64,000 nt of DNA from Lasioglossum baleicum (GCF_051020765.1 NC_134936.1:18180618-18244617); one strand, 5' to 3'. Numbered from the stretch's first letter, positions 10,156 through 23,862 are shown. A program made the numbers and translations. The notes: generated by a model from the letters alone, not told the origin.

Positions 10156-13100
10156 ATTCCAAAGTTGACCACGAGTGCTGAAACAATGTCCTCCGTATGT
10201 TTGATTTCCGAAACTTGTTTACCGTAGTGGTTTAACCGATAAAGACGCGAACGTGCGCGTCGAAAGGAACAACTCCATTTCCGCGGGTCCATTTAAAGGC
10301 TGGCTTCAAACGTGACACAGTCCTTTACATGATAAATTAGCGCGGGAGTGTGTCGCCACACTACTCGTCGTGCCTTGACGATCATTAAGGAGACTGGGAA
10401 AAAGTCAACGGGCCAGCCTGTCGCGAGGACTTAACCGAGTAATTATTTTTTTCTCTCGCAACAGCAGAAGCTGTCTTCGTACGTCTGTTCTCGCATATGA
10501 CACAGTTCCTTTCGAACGGTCTCGCCTCGTGTCTTCCCGTTTCACGAACACGGTTGCTTTAACCGGATATTCCACTCTTTTTCCATCTTTCTTTCTCGCA
10601 TTGCCAGAGCCGTTCTCGGAAGTGCGCGAGAAGACGCGCGCGTCCCATTGAAAAATTTAGGAACGCCGACACTGTCATCCGAGACAGCACGGCTTTATCG
10701 CCGTCGCGTCGCCTTCTCGCGCCGGACCGCTCCGGGGAAACAAATTTTTAATCCGGGGGAATATTTTTTTTCTCCGGTGGAAAATCCTTTTCCCATTTAA
10801 TCCTGTCTCCCTCGGCCGGGCCCGGCAGAACAAATGGCCGGTGGCTTCCGCGCGGAAATTGCTCGGATAACATTGTCCCCGTTTGAGTCTCTTAGCCCAC
10901 TCGTTAGAAATTCAAATCGCAATTAACGGAATAATTGCCGGTTAAACCGCGGAAGAAAAAAACGAAGAAAATATTACGAAACTCGGCTCTCGCTTTTGTT
11001 TCGATTAAAGCGAAGGGGGAGAAAGGGGCGGGCGAGGAACGGGCCGCCACAAAGGGAGAGGACGTTCGTTCGTTCAACCGAGCTCGTTACAAAGGGCGAG
11101 AAGATTAACAGTGTATTATTACCCGGTCGTGCATGCGGAGAGATTAATTCGAACAATTTTGCCCACGGAAAAAAATCACAGAGTGCGTCACAGAGCTCGC
11201 GATCGCGAAATATCAACGTTTTAACGGGAGCTCTCGCAGAATTTCGCCGCGCGAAAAATCGCCGCGCCGCGCCGGCAGAAATCCGCGTTTGACGGAACAT
11301 TTCCTCGGTTACAATGCAATCCTCGTCGCGTAACGATTAGAGGGTGGCGTCGTGACGTCAGCGCTGTTAAGTGCTTACCCTTGTTGGAGCGGTTTCCGGA
11401 ATGTAGAATTCACGCACCAGTCCGGCAGCGTTTCGGCACCGTGGCGCGGCGTTCCAATTTGTCGGAGAGGCCTCCCTTTGCCATCGCTCGAATTTCGTCA
11501 CGATGGCAATTTAACGCGAGCACTTTGATCCGACAAAATGCCGCGCCAAGTGGATCCCGGGGAACGTCGAAGCTACGAATTTTCTGTTCCGCTCCCGGCA
11601 CAAAACAATTAACTGCTTCGAAAAAATTGTTAGCGCGCAAACTCTCGCTTGTAAACGTGTGTATATGAATTTACACTGACCGCGGTCGAACCGTTACAAA
11701 TTGCCAAAGGGGCGCCTTTACAGCAGGATAAAAATTTAAATAACCTCCGTTTTGATTTTCCGGGCACCGTTCTTTGATCAAACGCGAGTGAAATATTTGT
11801 AACGAACCGAGCAGCAGGGTTGTTTGAACGGTCTGCGTTTGTTTGAATGTAGCGTCCGCCTTACATTTTTAGTCTGAATGTTCGCCGCGTTGCGTTACGT
11901 TACACGTTTACGTTACGTGTGTCTGACACGATGAGTAAATTCAAATTAAACCGATGCTGATAAAAGTTGCAGTGGTAATGTTATTATTAATCCCGCACGT
12001 GTATTCCTCGATGGAGGTTTTTAATGAAATTATCGCGGGCGCGCTCCGATTCAAAGGGTCCTGTAAAAACCGGTTTTTCAATGTTCGTATTGACAGGAGC
12101 TGCTCGCGGGTTGGCAGGGAATTGCGTCCGAGCAGCTGAGTTTTTCCAGAGAGGCTGTAACGTGTTGGAGAGAGAGATAGAGGCACTCAGGGTAATTTCT
12201 CCGGGGACAACGGTTGTGGCTCAACGTTTCTGTTCGTTCCCGATGGCTATGGGAGGAATCTTTATTACGGTGTTTCGGTAAGCGTCGAGTGCCCGTAAAA
12301 AATGAAACGTCGCCGTATCGATGCTGTAACGGAGATTACAGACATCGAAGGTTGTGCACGGAGCTGATATTGTAAAATAAAGGAATGACGTTTTTATGCC
12401 TGGCCATTCGCGAGCCTCCATTTGTAATTAAATATAATAACCAGCCGTAAAATCCGCGTAGAACACGGGGAAATTTATAGAACCCTCAACAGACGCCGCG
12501 CCGCACCGTAAAGTTCTACATCCTACCTATGTATAAAGCAAAAGCGCAATCTGCTTCACTGCCCGCCACTGGAAAAATGGAAATGTATTAAGGTATTTTT
12601 CCCGAAGCGGACTCGCGGCGAATATCACGTAGAAAAAGAGTACAGCTCTCGTTAAACGCACACTTTCATTCGGCCCGCTCACCGAATTTTCATCGAATTG
12701 AATTCGCGCGTGATGCATTCGCGGATCATGATATCGCGCGATTCCCGGTTATCGTATTTTAACAATCTTCGGTTTAATCGAGCCGCGGAAATTCGGCGGA
12801 ACGTTTCGATATTTTTGCGAAGTTGCAGCGTGTAAATTGCCGAGCGGCCGCGCCGCGGCGCGCACCGAATCGAAATTGGTCATTCAGGATGCTGATCGGA
12901 CACCTGCACAAAGGTCGTCCGCAGCGACTGTGCGGGATTATTACACCAATCGAGAATTATTACTCCTTTGTGCCATTACGGGACCGCTGGGCAATGAATT
13001 CCGCGATCGCTTTGTCTCAAAATTTTTATACGGGATGGCTGGTCGTGAGTTTCCTTTCGTCTAAACATCGTAGAATACTGTTACAACACGAAAAGAACAT

Positions 13101-13282
13101 GAACATGAAAATTTCGTGTATTAATTTGGTTATATAAAATCAATTTGCTAATATAAATACATAAGGGATGGACTCGCGGTCGCTTACAACAGTCTGAATT
13201 TCGAATTTTCCTTCCGTGCACGGAAGAGGGCTGAACCTAGGGGCTCGGTGGTTTCACGTTAAAAAAATGCGAGAGTGTAGAG

Positions 13283-13308
13283 CCGCCGCGCCGCGCCGCG
13301 CCGCGCCG
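13283..13308. repeat. CGCCG pentamer array
   Basis: About five units, among the longest in the window. Confidence 0.9.
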
Positions 13309-13442
13309 GGTCCGAGGTGATTCCTCCTAATCGAGTTACATACAAGGATTCCGTGGAACGAAGCGCAGGGTAGTTTCCCGTGGCCGACGATATTAGTCGG
13401 GACCACGGGCTGCCACCTCGAGGCCACCGAATCAATAGAGGC

Positions 13443-13468
13443 TCCGGATCGGTAGTCACCGATCCGGA
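13443..13468. other. Perfect 11 bp hairpin with 4-base loop
   Basis: TCCGGATCGGT, then AGTC, then ACCGATCCGGA form a perfect stem. It is GC-rich and could be a cruciform or an RNA stem. It sits about 135 bases after a long CGCCG array. No function can be assigned. Confidence 0.6.
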
Positions 13469-14915
13469 CGACCGCAAGTGTGGACCTTTGCCTCGGTTGG
13501 TGCGCTCGTAGAGAATCGTCGCTTACGACTGTGGCCATGCTCGATCTCTCAGCCGTTAATCTCGCAAACGTACTCGCGTTCAAATCGGCCCCTGCGAATG
13601 CATATACATATAATTGTATACATACATTTTATCGTATACATACATATATGCACACATATTCGATGCGTGCGCGAGCATTGTGCCGAGGCTTTCGACTCGG
13701 AGTGGCGGCCCCGTGGCTGCCGCGAAATTTCAATTATTATAGGTAATGCGAGCCGGTAACTGGATAAACGGGTCGCGACATTTGAATTTAATTTGGTACG
13801 GCGCGGGTGTCCGACCGATTTAATCTGGCCGCCGTTTTCATCCCTTGGCCGGCGAGCAGCGGCATCGCTTGATCCCCGACTCGCGATTGGCCAGCTAGCA
13901 ATTAAGCCATTCGTATTGCCATACTCGTTGATAAAACGCCGCCGGAAATCGTTTTAATCGCGTCGCCCCCGGTGAATCAGCGCGAATTGCTCGGCTATTC
14001 TCGCTCCGTCCGATTTACGATTACTTCTGTTCTCGACCAGCCTCGAATAGAATACACTTGACCACGGACAGGTCAAAATCATTCCGTGGACGTGTACAAA
14101 ATATGGAGTAACGTTGTTTCGCAGGATACTTTGGCGCAGGAGCAATTGAAGCTCGAGAGGCATCGAGCACGCGTGCACTCGTTTGTCATTCGAATTCTGT
14201 ATCTGACTGTGATCGCTTGTACGCTTGGATATTATTCACGCAGTTCCTTTTAACCCTTTGCACCCGGAGCTATTTTAACTGGAAAATTAAACGTTTCTCC
14301 CTCGCTGGAATATATCCATTCCCTACGATTTTTGAAATTTTATGGATATCAAATTGGGGTATAAAATACCTCATACGATATCTAAATGTTTAATAATTGA
14401 TCACAGGTACCGCGATATATCAAACAATGTAAACAATATTTCGAATAATGGTACAGCAATTTTTAACGATGCTTACTCTCGCACTCGGAAAGTGAAATAT
14501 AATGGTGAAAACGAATTAACGTATTCAAGCTGGATAAAATGAATTCGCCGAGAGTTCGCGGAATTCGTGCAGGTGCGGCGGATATTATCACTGTGGATCC
14601 CGTGAAACTCGTTTCGTCGGCAGCGTTCCGTGGCCACGTGGCGTTCAACGTCCCCCGGGACTCCCATGCAGGGAGTTCACGCGGAGTTCCGGCTGAAAAA
14701 TGAGGGATGAGGGTATCTCGCGCGAAAGAGGATTATCATACGATCCACCCCTAACGTTAGCCAACTCCGTGGCTCGCCGCGCCGGAGCGTGGCTTCTTCA
14801 TTTTTTATTCGCATTATTCGTGCTCAGGCTCGATCCGCGCGGAATTAGTTCCTCCGCCGTTGCACACGCGGAGACGCTCCCTTTCTTCCATCTCCAGAGA
14901 GAATGGAAAAGGGGG

Positions 14916-14938
14916 GAGAGAGAGAGAGAGAGAGAGAG
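14916..14938. repeat. Short (GA)n microsatellite
   Basis: About 11 perfect GA units following six G. It lies inside the longest chance open frame of the window. Confidence 0.95.
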
Positions 14939-15253
14939 TCGTCCTTTGGAAATTCATGGAGAGCTCCCGTTGTTTTTTCTGCTCGACCCGCCGAGAAGGG
15001 GTTGCACAATAAAAAGTGCCGCGCAAAAGGAGAGAGACGATAATGCCCCAGCGTTCAGTTTGATTGCGGCAATAAACGTGGCTCGAGCGTGTTTTTGTTT
15101 CGCCGCGGCCCTCATTGCTTATTCCCTCGCCGAGATGAGAAACGAGAAGCGCAACGATACACTCTTGAAAATAAAAGTGTATATCCGCGCTCTGTCCTCC
15201 TCGTGCGTGCGCCAAGTTATCGCTGTTCAGATGTTTGCCTTTTTAAATTCCAG

Positions 15254-15333
15254 AAGCGCCCGAGTACTCCGAGGAAATTGCTACGGTCGATTCAGCCCCG
15301 GGAGTTTCACAACTTCTTCCGACGACCAATTAG
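15254..15333 (+). CDS. Possible alternative terminal exon
   Basis: A good acceptor (CCTTTTTAAATTCCAG) precedes 15254. Entering in phase 1, as exon 2 requires, the frame reads E-APEYSEEIATVDSAPGVSQ and then LLPTTN before TAG at 15331-15333. AATAAA-type signals occur about 340 bases later, near 15671-15684. This could be a short alternative 3' end of the gene, giving a protein of about 128 residues. The segment overlaps a 257-codon open frame in another phase that I consider chance. There is no donor evidence because a terminal exon would lack one. Confidence 0.18.
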
Positions 15334-15783
15334 CTGCTTGTCCTGCCGATGAACATTCGAAACTGTGCAAAACGATCTACGATCTTTGCTCCTTTCAGTT
15401 CAACGAAATAGAAAAGCCTTTCTATCTCATAGACTGGATATGCTGGAGTTACGGTTTTTCTCTGCTGAAATGAAATACAATATCGACGGATGAAATCTTT
15501 AATCGTCATTCCGTCCAGCTTGATTCAGTGAAAACAGTTAATTCGGAGAGAAGCCGAGTTCAAAACACGTTGAAAAGTTACGCTTCGTTAACCATCGTGG
15601 AAATACAGCGGAAAATGCACATCGGATTCTCCTTGTCCCAACGGTGCACTTTTTCTCTACCTCGTAATATAAATTAATAAATAAATGTAATGCGTTTCAT
15701 ATATGAGCAGAATTTCAATAGCAGAACCACTGCAGGAAATGGAAATAAATTACATAAACTTTTCACTTGCTTTCTTGTCCCGC

Positions 15784-15785
<2 letters not shown>

Positions 15786-15842
<57 letters not shown>
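15786..15842. repeat. (CT)n microsatellite
   Basis: About 28 perfect CT units. Confidence 0.97.
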
Positions 15843-15848
<6 letters not shown>

Positions 15849-17981
15849 TTTATCCACTAAATAAAAATAGGATTTCCTGGTTATAATTTATCAAGAATCC
15901 TGTCGAGCACAAGCGCGGGTATTGTTGTCGCTATACAAAAGAGGATACAACGGATCGCGGTAGAAGAGACGTGAAAAAATAGACGAAACGGGTTTGGATC
16001 TTGTCAAGTAGACTGACGTCTGTTTGTCTGAGAATTCGCTGGCATAAAATTCCGAGTGCCGTGTCTTCCCGGGCACGTTCCGATTCCCGTGTTGTGCTCT
16101 TCTCAGTTGTGTCTCCGCGTCGCTTTTTCTTTTTCCTCGTGTATCGGTGAAGGCTTCACAATCTCCTCTCGTTATTTCCATGGAGAAATGGGGAGCCGTT
16201 CGTATTTGAATCCGCAAAATGCTGTCGTATCTCCCAACGCTGCTCTTTTCGCTAGGAATTTATTCGGCTACGAAAAACATTCGGAACTGGAGCTTTTTTG
16301 TAATTGATATGATACAATTTTTGTAAAGTGTAACATTTTTAAAGAATTAAGGAGCTCGTATTGACATTTTGCTCGCGGTATGTTCCGAACGGTGGCCCGT
16401 GAAAGAAAAAATGTTTGAATTAAAATTCCGCGAGGTGACTATGTCTAAGTTTCCAGCAGAATTTGCATGCGTTTCTAAAGCAGCAAGCAGCTGATAACGT
16501 ATGGACATGGTTGGAGGTGTTCATCCCGACGGTTCGACCGTTTAAATGCGAACGAGACGCCGCGCCGCGCGCCGAGCAAGAAACATCGAGCGAAGCTCGT
16601 AACATAGGCTGGCAAAAAGTTCCGTGGGACACGTCGTCGTAAAGTCTCGGCGGCGCTGTTGCAGAGTACCCGACGAGATCATTCGCCGCGCTATTTATTC
16701 AGAAGCGACCCGATGCAACAAAAACGCGAAACCGGGTACACAACGTGTATTCCGCTCGCGAAGCCGCGTACACGAACGCGGGGGACAGTTTTCCGCGCGA
16801 ACGAGCAGACTTCATTTCTGTGCTGAAGGGGGAAGCATTTTCGTGATTCCCGGAGCGTGAAGTTTTCTCATTACGTTCGTTATTGTCGCCTGTGTTCGAG
16901 CATAACGTGTCCCGCCGCCGCCAAGCTAACGAATATTCCCAACAAATTATCTCTGTCATCCCGCGGCGCTAACGGGCTCGCGCGCGCGCGCGACTATACT
17001 ATTCGGTTTCTATTAATACAGAGGAAGTTTCAGGCTACGGTAATAACCGTGACTTCAACAAATGAGAATCACCTTCGAAATTATTTAAATTACTTTATAA
17101 TTATACGGGCACGTGTGCTCTCGGCACGACCTCGAAACCGCGAACTCGTTTAGGGGAGCTGGAAGCTTCAAAGTTGCGCGGGAACGTGAAACGAGAAATT
17201 TACTTTTCTGGGAATATACGGGAAGGATTTGTTATACATATATGTACTTATATGAAATTACGGTGTGTACCATAGATTGCTTATAATGATTTAAATCATA
17301 AAGAATTTATTCTTTGGTGCCAATTTGCTGTTTATCCGGACAGAGGGATGTTTGTTTCCGCAGGCTGATTGGCAAAGGATTCGCACAATGGGCTAAATAA
17401 TAATTGACAAGGCAACTCGATAGAAGTTCCGAAGTTCGTCCCACTTTGGATTCCATCTGACATTGCGCAGGATCACGTCAGCTTGTTAATACGCTTCGAA
17501 AGCTGGCTCCAGCTGACGCGATTATCGGTAGCATTCGATGAACATTGGCCTGTTACCTCGAATTTGGTTCAGAGCACAGGACGTTAATGGAACGATGTCC
17601 GAAATCGGTGGCAAGAGATTGCCCGGGACATGTCTCGGTTGAAACAATTCCGACGAAAGTTCCTCTTTCCGGGAATATGACATCTCGATTTAAATGGTTC
17701 TCGACACGACCTCCTTCGTCTCGGTTCCCGCGTTTCGTTGACATTTTTTTTTCTTCGTTCCCCTCGTTAGATCGCAGGAACTTGGCCTTGGAAGGCTGAA
17801 CCAATTATTGGACAGGGGTTCTGGATAGCTCTCGCGAGCAGTGCTACCCTCGTAGCCTGAATTTTTCACCCGTTTCGCTCGCCCCGGGCGTTAATTACTC
17901 TCTCCTCAGTAGAAAATATTCAATCAACCGAGGAAACGCTGCCGATCGATAGCCGCATATCCCAACACTGTCTCGCGCAGT

Positions 17982-18001
17982 GCCGCGCCGCGCCGCGCCG
18001 C
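17982..18001. repeat. CGCCG pentamer array
   Basis: Four units in otherwise unremarkable intronic sequence. Confidence 0.9.
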
Positions 18002-19622
18002 TTCCATTAACCCTAGCTCCGACGCGACGGCCGAACTAATTTTTCTTCTTCAAACAATTTTTTATCTACCCTCGCTGTTTACAGCTGACCCTCGATAATC
18101 GAAGCCTCCCTCCGGCGAATCTAGCCTCGAACAATGATCATTGCGGACGCGCGAGCTGCACAGAGCTCTGCTCTGCCCTTCGGAGACCAGCATTTTCGAC
18201 ATTCGAATGGGTAACATTCAAACTACAATTAATCCCGTGCTTATTTCCGGGCTACCAAACTTGTTTCAACTTTCAACCATTTCTGCTGAAATGACAAGCT
18301 TTAGATCGTGACTTTCACAATTGTTCAAGTTGCTAAGCAGCTTTCGAACTGAGTGAGCAGCTCGTTGAAACGTATCGAATACATTCTTCTATTCAAGCAT
18401 ATCAAACACAAAATAGAAAATAAATTCAACCTTGTCATTTTCGTGAATCAACAGTGAAAGATGACGATGCTTGCGTGTGAAGAGTGCGTAGATGAAATTT
18501 TGAAGGTTTCTCGGAGGGTTACCGTTTTAGGAAATCTTGATCGATGCCGGAATTGATGGTATAATTAGACTGCGAGCCCCGGTGGGCGTTAATGGGCAAT
18601 GCTCACCGAAGAGCCAAGGACATCGCGCAATTAGGGTCATTAGTAGTTGGAGTAGTTTCATAGGTGCTCCACCCTAGTGCCCTCCTCGATTCACCACTTC
18701 CATTTCCATCTGGAAAGGCAGGGGAACGGTGTCGAGTGGAATCTAATTATTGGCTACTGATCGGGGACCGGTGGTTTCTGCCCGGAAGTTCCAAGGATCC
18801 GCGTCGGAATTAAGATTGGGAACCCTCGGTCAATTTCCTGCCGGTGCTGTCCCACCGATATTTATGTAATTGGGTCAGCCGGTGATTAGTTTAAGAGTCG
18901 ATGGTTTCGAAACTTTCGAGAAGAGAATCTTCCGTTTCTCCATTCAACGATCTCGCAGGGAATTTCTCATATTTCCACCCCCACCTCCCTCATCAGATTG
19001 ATAAATTCTTCTTTACGATGATATTAATAGATCTTTTAGAATCCCCATGAGAAAGTTACGATCGATCGATGAGAGGAAAATAGGCGATTCCCATGCGGAT
19101 CACGAATTTTCGCAATTTCAAGTTCCCATAAAGTGGTGCGAATCACTGGGGGAGAAGCTCTGGGGTTCTCAGACTTGCTGGGAATTTTTAAAAACCTCTC
19201 GCTATCGACTCTTGATAAATAAATCTACCGCGAAGGCTGTTCTACATCACTATCCCTGTACACTGTACAGCTTTTTCTGTGATAAAGCTGTGCAATTCGT
19301 CTATAAATTGAACAGCTGCTATTTATCATATGTATCATATCATTCACGTTCTGTATTATTTTTCGAATAGGGGAGACGGAGGGTTCGACTAGGCGAAGAC
19401 AGCGTTTACCGGGAGCGTCGATAGCTGATTTCTGTTAACGCTACAGGCACAGTATGTCGTTGCACTGTACACGGGGTAACATCGACCCGTGAAAAAACTT
19501 CGGAACGCTCTGGGAAACAAATTTCCTTCTGTGGTAGACGAAACTTCCCCTCTCTTTTCCCCGTTGATTGGCTAAACGCCGACCCACTTTCAAATTTCTC
19601 CCAGTTATCGACTTTCGCATTC

Positions 19623-19625
<3 letters not shown>

Positions 19626-19701
<76 letters not shown>
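19626..19701. repeat. (GA)n microsatellite
   Basis: About 38 perfect GA units. It produces an Arg-Glu repeat in an open frame that is not a gene. Confidence 0.97.
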
Positions 19702-19703
<2 letters not shown>

Positions 19704-20011
19704 AGGAAAGATATAACGCAATATCCTCGATGAATAGTTTTCGCGGAGAATGGTACCGGAGAGGGGATGAGAGAAAAAGGTGGAGAAGTTTACAAAAAAC
19801 TGGGAAAAAAAGAACGGAGAAATGAAAGGAAGAGAAAAATGTTCATGGAATCGTGACGTTTTGTTTGTCGAGGGACAATGGGCATCCGCAGAAGTTTGAC
19901 GTAATTAGGATTTCGTTATGGCTGCAGTTTCTGCCGCGGCAACAGTCTCTCTCTGCCCCTCTCTCTTGCTCTTGCTTTCTCTCGGTCGCGATTATGTCTG
20001 CGTGGAAACGT

Positions 20012-20034
20012 GGCGGCGCGGCGCGGCGCGGCGG
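20012..20034. repeat. CGCCG pentamer array, opposite strand (GGCGC)
   Basis: About four units read as GGCGCGGCGC on the plus strand. Confidence 0.9.
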
Positions 20035-20366
20035 TCCGCAGTCTCTCTGAAAGAACTTTGCTGCGCGTTAATTCGCGGATAACTGGAGCTTCCACGCGAT
20101 ATCATTCCGTTTCCGAAATTAACGTAGCGTCAGGAATTCCATTGCACCGGTTAATTGGGATTATCAATGGCAAAAGGCGCGCGGCTTGTTCTCCGACTGG
20201 TTTTACCCGTCTTGAATGTCCAATTAAAATTAATTTGCGACCTTGTGAAACTTTTCACCGGCTGTTGTTGCGCCGATGATGTTCACGCCGCGAGTGACAG
20301 TCATTATCGAAAGTCGTCGCCAGTATCCCCCTGCGATCGATTGGATCAAAACTGCAATTTAATACG

Positions 20367-20527
20367 GTGACTCGAATTAATAGTATACGGACGCTCTGAA
20401 AAAGACGATAACTTTTTTAATATTGTACTACACGATTTGAACTTTTTTGAGAAGCTGGAGCAATTGGTATACTGCAGGCTGCGAAACGTCTTTTTTAGAG
20501 CGTCCGAGTATTAATAACTCGAGTCAC
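20367..20527. mobile_element. MITE or long imperfect hairpin, 161 bp
   Basis: Arms of about 40 bases pair: GTGACTCGAATTAATAGTAT continuing into ACGGACGCTCTGAAAAAGACG at the left, and at the right its near complement starting CGTCTTTTTTAGAGCGTCCG (20487 on). A few mismatches break the arms. The central ~80 bases are unique. No target duplication is clear, so a MITE is likely, but a hairpin-forming RNA precursor cannot be excluded. Confidence 0.7.
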
Positions 20528-21286
20528 AGTAACTGCACTTTCGACTGTAATTATTTGATTGTTGTACAGTGACACCGGGATGGAATAACGAAATGTTTGG
20601 ACAGTTTTCAGGAAATTGAATGGCGAAGGTTTTCAATAGATTTGCGTTTTCAAGTGATCGTTGTATGTATACAGTGTATTGTTAGTGTATCCCAAAGGAA
20701 CTCATTGACATTCAATTGACGGTGTATCTTGCACGATCCATCACACACAGGGTAACTAGATTATCCTGTTTATTTACGCTGACTGATACATGTATTATAA
20801 TTAACATCCAATTAGAATTAGATTAGCCCCCTGTCGTTCATGGATAATTACGTTGCGTCCTGGTAATAACTGGGCCATGGCATTAATCAGGAAATGCGTG
20901 CACGCGCAGCATTGCCTTTCGTTCAGGGAAACGCCGCCGCGCCGCGCCGGTAATTGCATGGCTATGCGATTATGCGAAAATTCCTATATGATTTAAATCC
21001 GGCGCGGCGCGACGAGACTTTCAAGTGTTGACGACAGCTTTTACATCGTAAATAATTATATTTCGCATCGTTATTGTGTGAATTATCCATTTGGAGTTAG
21101 AGCACGAGTAATTCGTAACTGTGGAACAGATATACGTATACATACCACGTTAATTAATTCTTATTTAATATTTATTGCTTTCAGGGGGGATTAATATTAG
21201 AGGACAAGCATCGCGTAATTATCCATTCAGTGGTATCGACGGATTCAAGCACGATTAAATTACAGCGTAATTATTCGATAAAATCG

Positions 21287-21315
21287 GAATCGAATCGAAT
21301 CGAATCGAATCGAAA
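21287..21315. repeat. (AATCG)n pentamer repeat
   Basis: Five to six units of AATCG/GAATC, of different sequence from the CGCCG pentamers. Confidence 0.9.
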
Positions 21316-21630
21316 TATTTACTGCTCGAGACTATTTTCGAGGACCTACATTTAGCGAGCTGTAACATTCGATTTCGGCTATATTTTTCGCTGGAACTTA
21401 TGCACAGTGTTCTATATCGCGTAAGACCTGAAAGGGACTTTGAGACTCTTGAGTGAGAAATCGTGTCACAGACCAGTGGAACTTTGTTCGTGACGGCTTC
21501 GCGAATAAAGATATGGCGTTTCAGTTACCGTCGAAAAAATTTCGGCGATTCGGTCCACAGAATATTCCATATTCCAGCCTGTTCTCAGTTTTTAGTTTTT
21601 ACTCGAAAAATGTATTATACATCTGTAATT

Positions 21631-22073
21631 ATATGTATGTCGCGGCACTAACATTTTGGCGCGACCCGTGCGCCCCGGCGTTAATACGTTTCATCGTCGC
21701 GTGTCGGCTGTCGAGTATTCCGACCGTTTGACTCTGCGGAGACGCTCTCGATCGTTCGTACGCTAAACAAAATCTGCCGGCCGGTCTCGGGCCATCGAGG
21801 GCCTTGCCTCGCATTTTCCCCACTCCGCAGAGTCACTCCGTCCACGTGCACGCATTCTAAAACGGAGCCGATTTTGTTTGTCGCAGCCGCTCAAACGTTT
21901 CGGCCGCGCGTAAGAGAAACCGATCCCGACTCTTGCGGCCGTTGAAACGTCTCGGCCGCGCTACAATGTAAATGCACGCGCGAGCACTCAGCAGCCGACT
22001 CCTACAACTTCCAACGGCCAATCCTTAACCTATGCTTATTCTAAAAACGCGCTTAAATCTACAACATGTATGT
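21631..22073 (+). repeat. Interspersed repeat, copy 2 (uninterrupted)
   Basis: This is the same repeat as 3337-4029, in the same orientation, without the hAT-like insertion. It begins ATATGTATGTCGCGG and ends near CTACAACATGTATG, again loosely inverted ends. The internal stem arms lie at 21730-21741 and 21823-21834. Small differences from copy 1 include an insertion near 21910 (GTAAGAGAAA). No coding capacity is visible. Confidence 0.75.
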
Positions 22074-23766
22074 AAATATAGTATACATCTGCTTCTCGAA
22101 CAATGGTAGGAATTTTTAATATACACGATCGCCGTTCGGGACTCGTGGCGAGCTTCTAAATACATATAACGAAGCAGCCTTCTGCATATTAAAATTAAAA
22201 TCCTGTATTAGCTTCGATAACGCGAATCCATGTACCTGGTTCTATCGGTATATTTACGCAAATATTGATTGCTAAATGGAACCTGTCGGTTTCGACCGCG
22301 TAGTGCACCGTTTTTCGAATTTATCGTTTCATAATGAACCCCGGCATAGCTAGAAACCCGGAATTCCCGCAAGTAGCACGAGTCACCGATAAAGTCTCCG
22401 TCAAGAGAGCGCGAGCGTCCCGTGAAATCGCGAGACGAAGGCTGAGATCGAAGTGAAAAAATCGATTCGCGAGAACGAAGTCAAGCCGGGATAGAGAACC
22501 GATTCGCGCGTGTTAAGCCCGAGAACCCATCGCGTAATTTCTTTTCACCGCCTCGCACAGCCGGCTTCTCGCACCCGATGTTTTCGCTCAGCTTGACCTA
22601 CAGTCCGCCGAGCTTAAGCTGCTTAGAACTCTCGGTAACCCGTCTATGCGGCGCGACATTTCTCGATGCACACACGGCTCCCGTTGCCATACACCATGCA
22701 CCGCGACAATCTGTAGTACGAATTTGAGAAGCACTAGACGCCATCTCGGCGTCGGCGTAACCCTGATATATCGTCGGATCAAGCAACCGACGCGCGACGG
22801 CGCGGCGCCCTTCCGAGCGGATTTTCCGTCGATACAACTCACCCTCCTTGCCTGGTAAGTAGAATTTCGTCCTTGTTGCTTGCTTTGCATGCTGGAAACC
22901 ACTCGATATCTTTAGAACAGTTTACCGTAAACATGTAGCTGGGGGTGGGGTGGGGGGGGCTGTTGTACATTATTATTATAATGTTTCGGAATTGAATGTT
23001 TAGTTTGGCGTCACGATGGCAACGGGGAATTCGCAATTAAGTTCGCATTCATTGCCAAGAATCGAGCTCCTCGTAATTAGAGAATGCGGACAAAGCTACA
23101 AAGGAGCATTCATCTATAAATTAGGTTAGAATACAAAGAGGAAATAAACGGGCTAGAGTATCCCGAAAACGCAGAACAGCAGTTTCAATTTACCCCGCGA
23201 CCGTCGATTGTTATTAAAACTCGACCCAGAACTCCGGAACGTCCTCTCTATAGAGATCCTTGACGCGGCTGAGGAGTCGTTTAAGCATTAGTTAACGTCG
23301 ACATCTTGAAGAGAGAAATTTCGTGGCGGTCCGCGACGGATCGTTGGATTAAGGATATTCTTAAGGAGACCGGTCTTTTTTGTATGTATCTGTTTTGAAA
23401 GCGGTCGGGGACAGCGCTCGTCGCGTCGTCGCTTGTACCAGCGCTGATAAACGTGCCAGCCTTGCGCGATGCAGAGGGGATGCAGAATAATGGAGTACGA
23501 GTGGTATCCCATTGTGGCGAACACAATGAACCTCTCGTTTGAGCATTCCTAAGGAGAATGTCTCTGGCAGTTCGACGCGATTCAGGAATAAATGCCGCCT
23601 CGCACCCTCGTCAAACAACTTTAACGGTCCGCGGATATATTGCCGATGTCATTTACAGTAATCCCCAACCAACTCGGCCACATTTCATTGCCATGACACG
23701 GTTCGCCGCGCGCCGTTCAGAATTTCATTACGCGCACCGCGCTATTAAACGTAAATTTTACTCTGA

Positions 23767-23862
23767 CGGGTTTTTCTTGTTCAGCTTTCGAATGGTTCGA
23801 TAGCCATGGAAAAACCTCTAATTGCAAGTGCAGTTCCGACCATCTTAATCTGCTAGGCCCTA
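23767..23862 (+). repeat. Second copy of the CTAGGCCC-ending repeat
   Basis: It shares the order GGTTTTTCTTG, CAGCTTTCGAATGGT, GAAAAACCT and GACCATCTTAATC with 10063-10152, in the same orientation. A short gap difference lies before GACCATC. The terminus TAGGCCC is common to both, so the boundary at the right is probably genuine. Confidence 0.6.

Noticed and set aside
14700..15473. Longest open frame, 257 codons on the plus strand
   Set aside because: It runs through a GA microsatellite, is Arg/Ala/Ser-rich with no domain, and overlaps a better candidate exon in another phase. CpG-rich DNA gives long chance frames.
22588..22858. Possible first exon ending in a GTAAGT donor at 22856
   Set aside because: The donor is good, but no start codon frame or promoter signal supports it, and no acceptor partner is implied.
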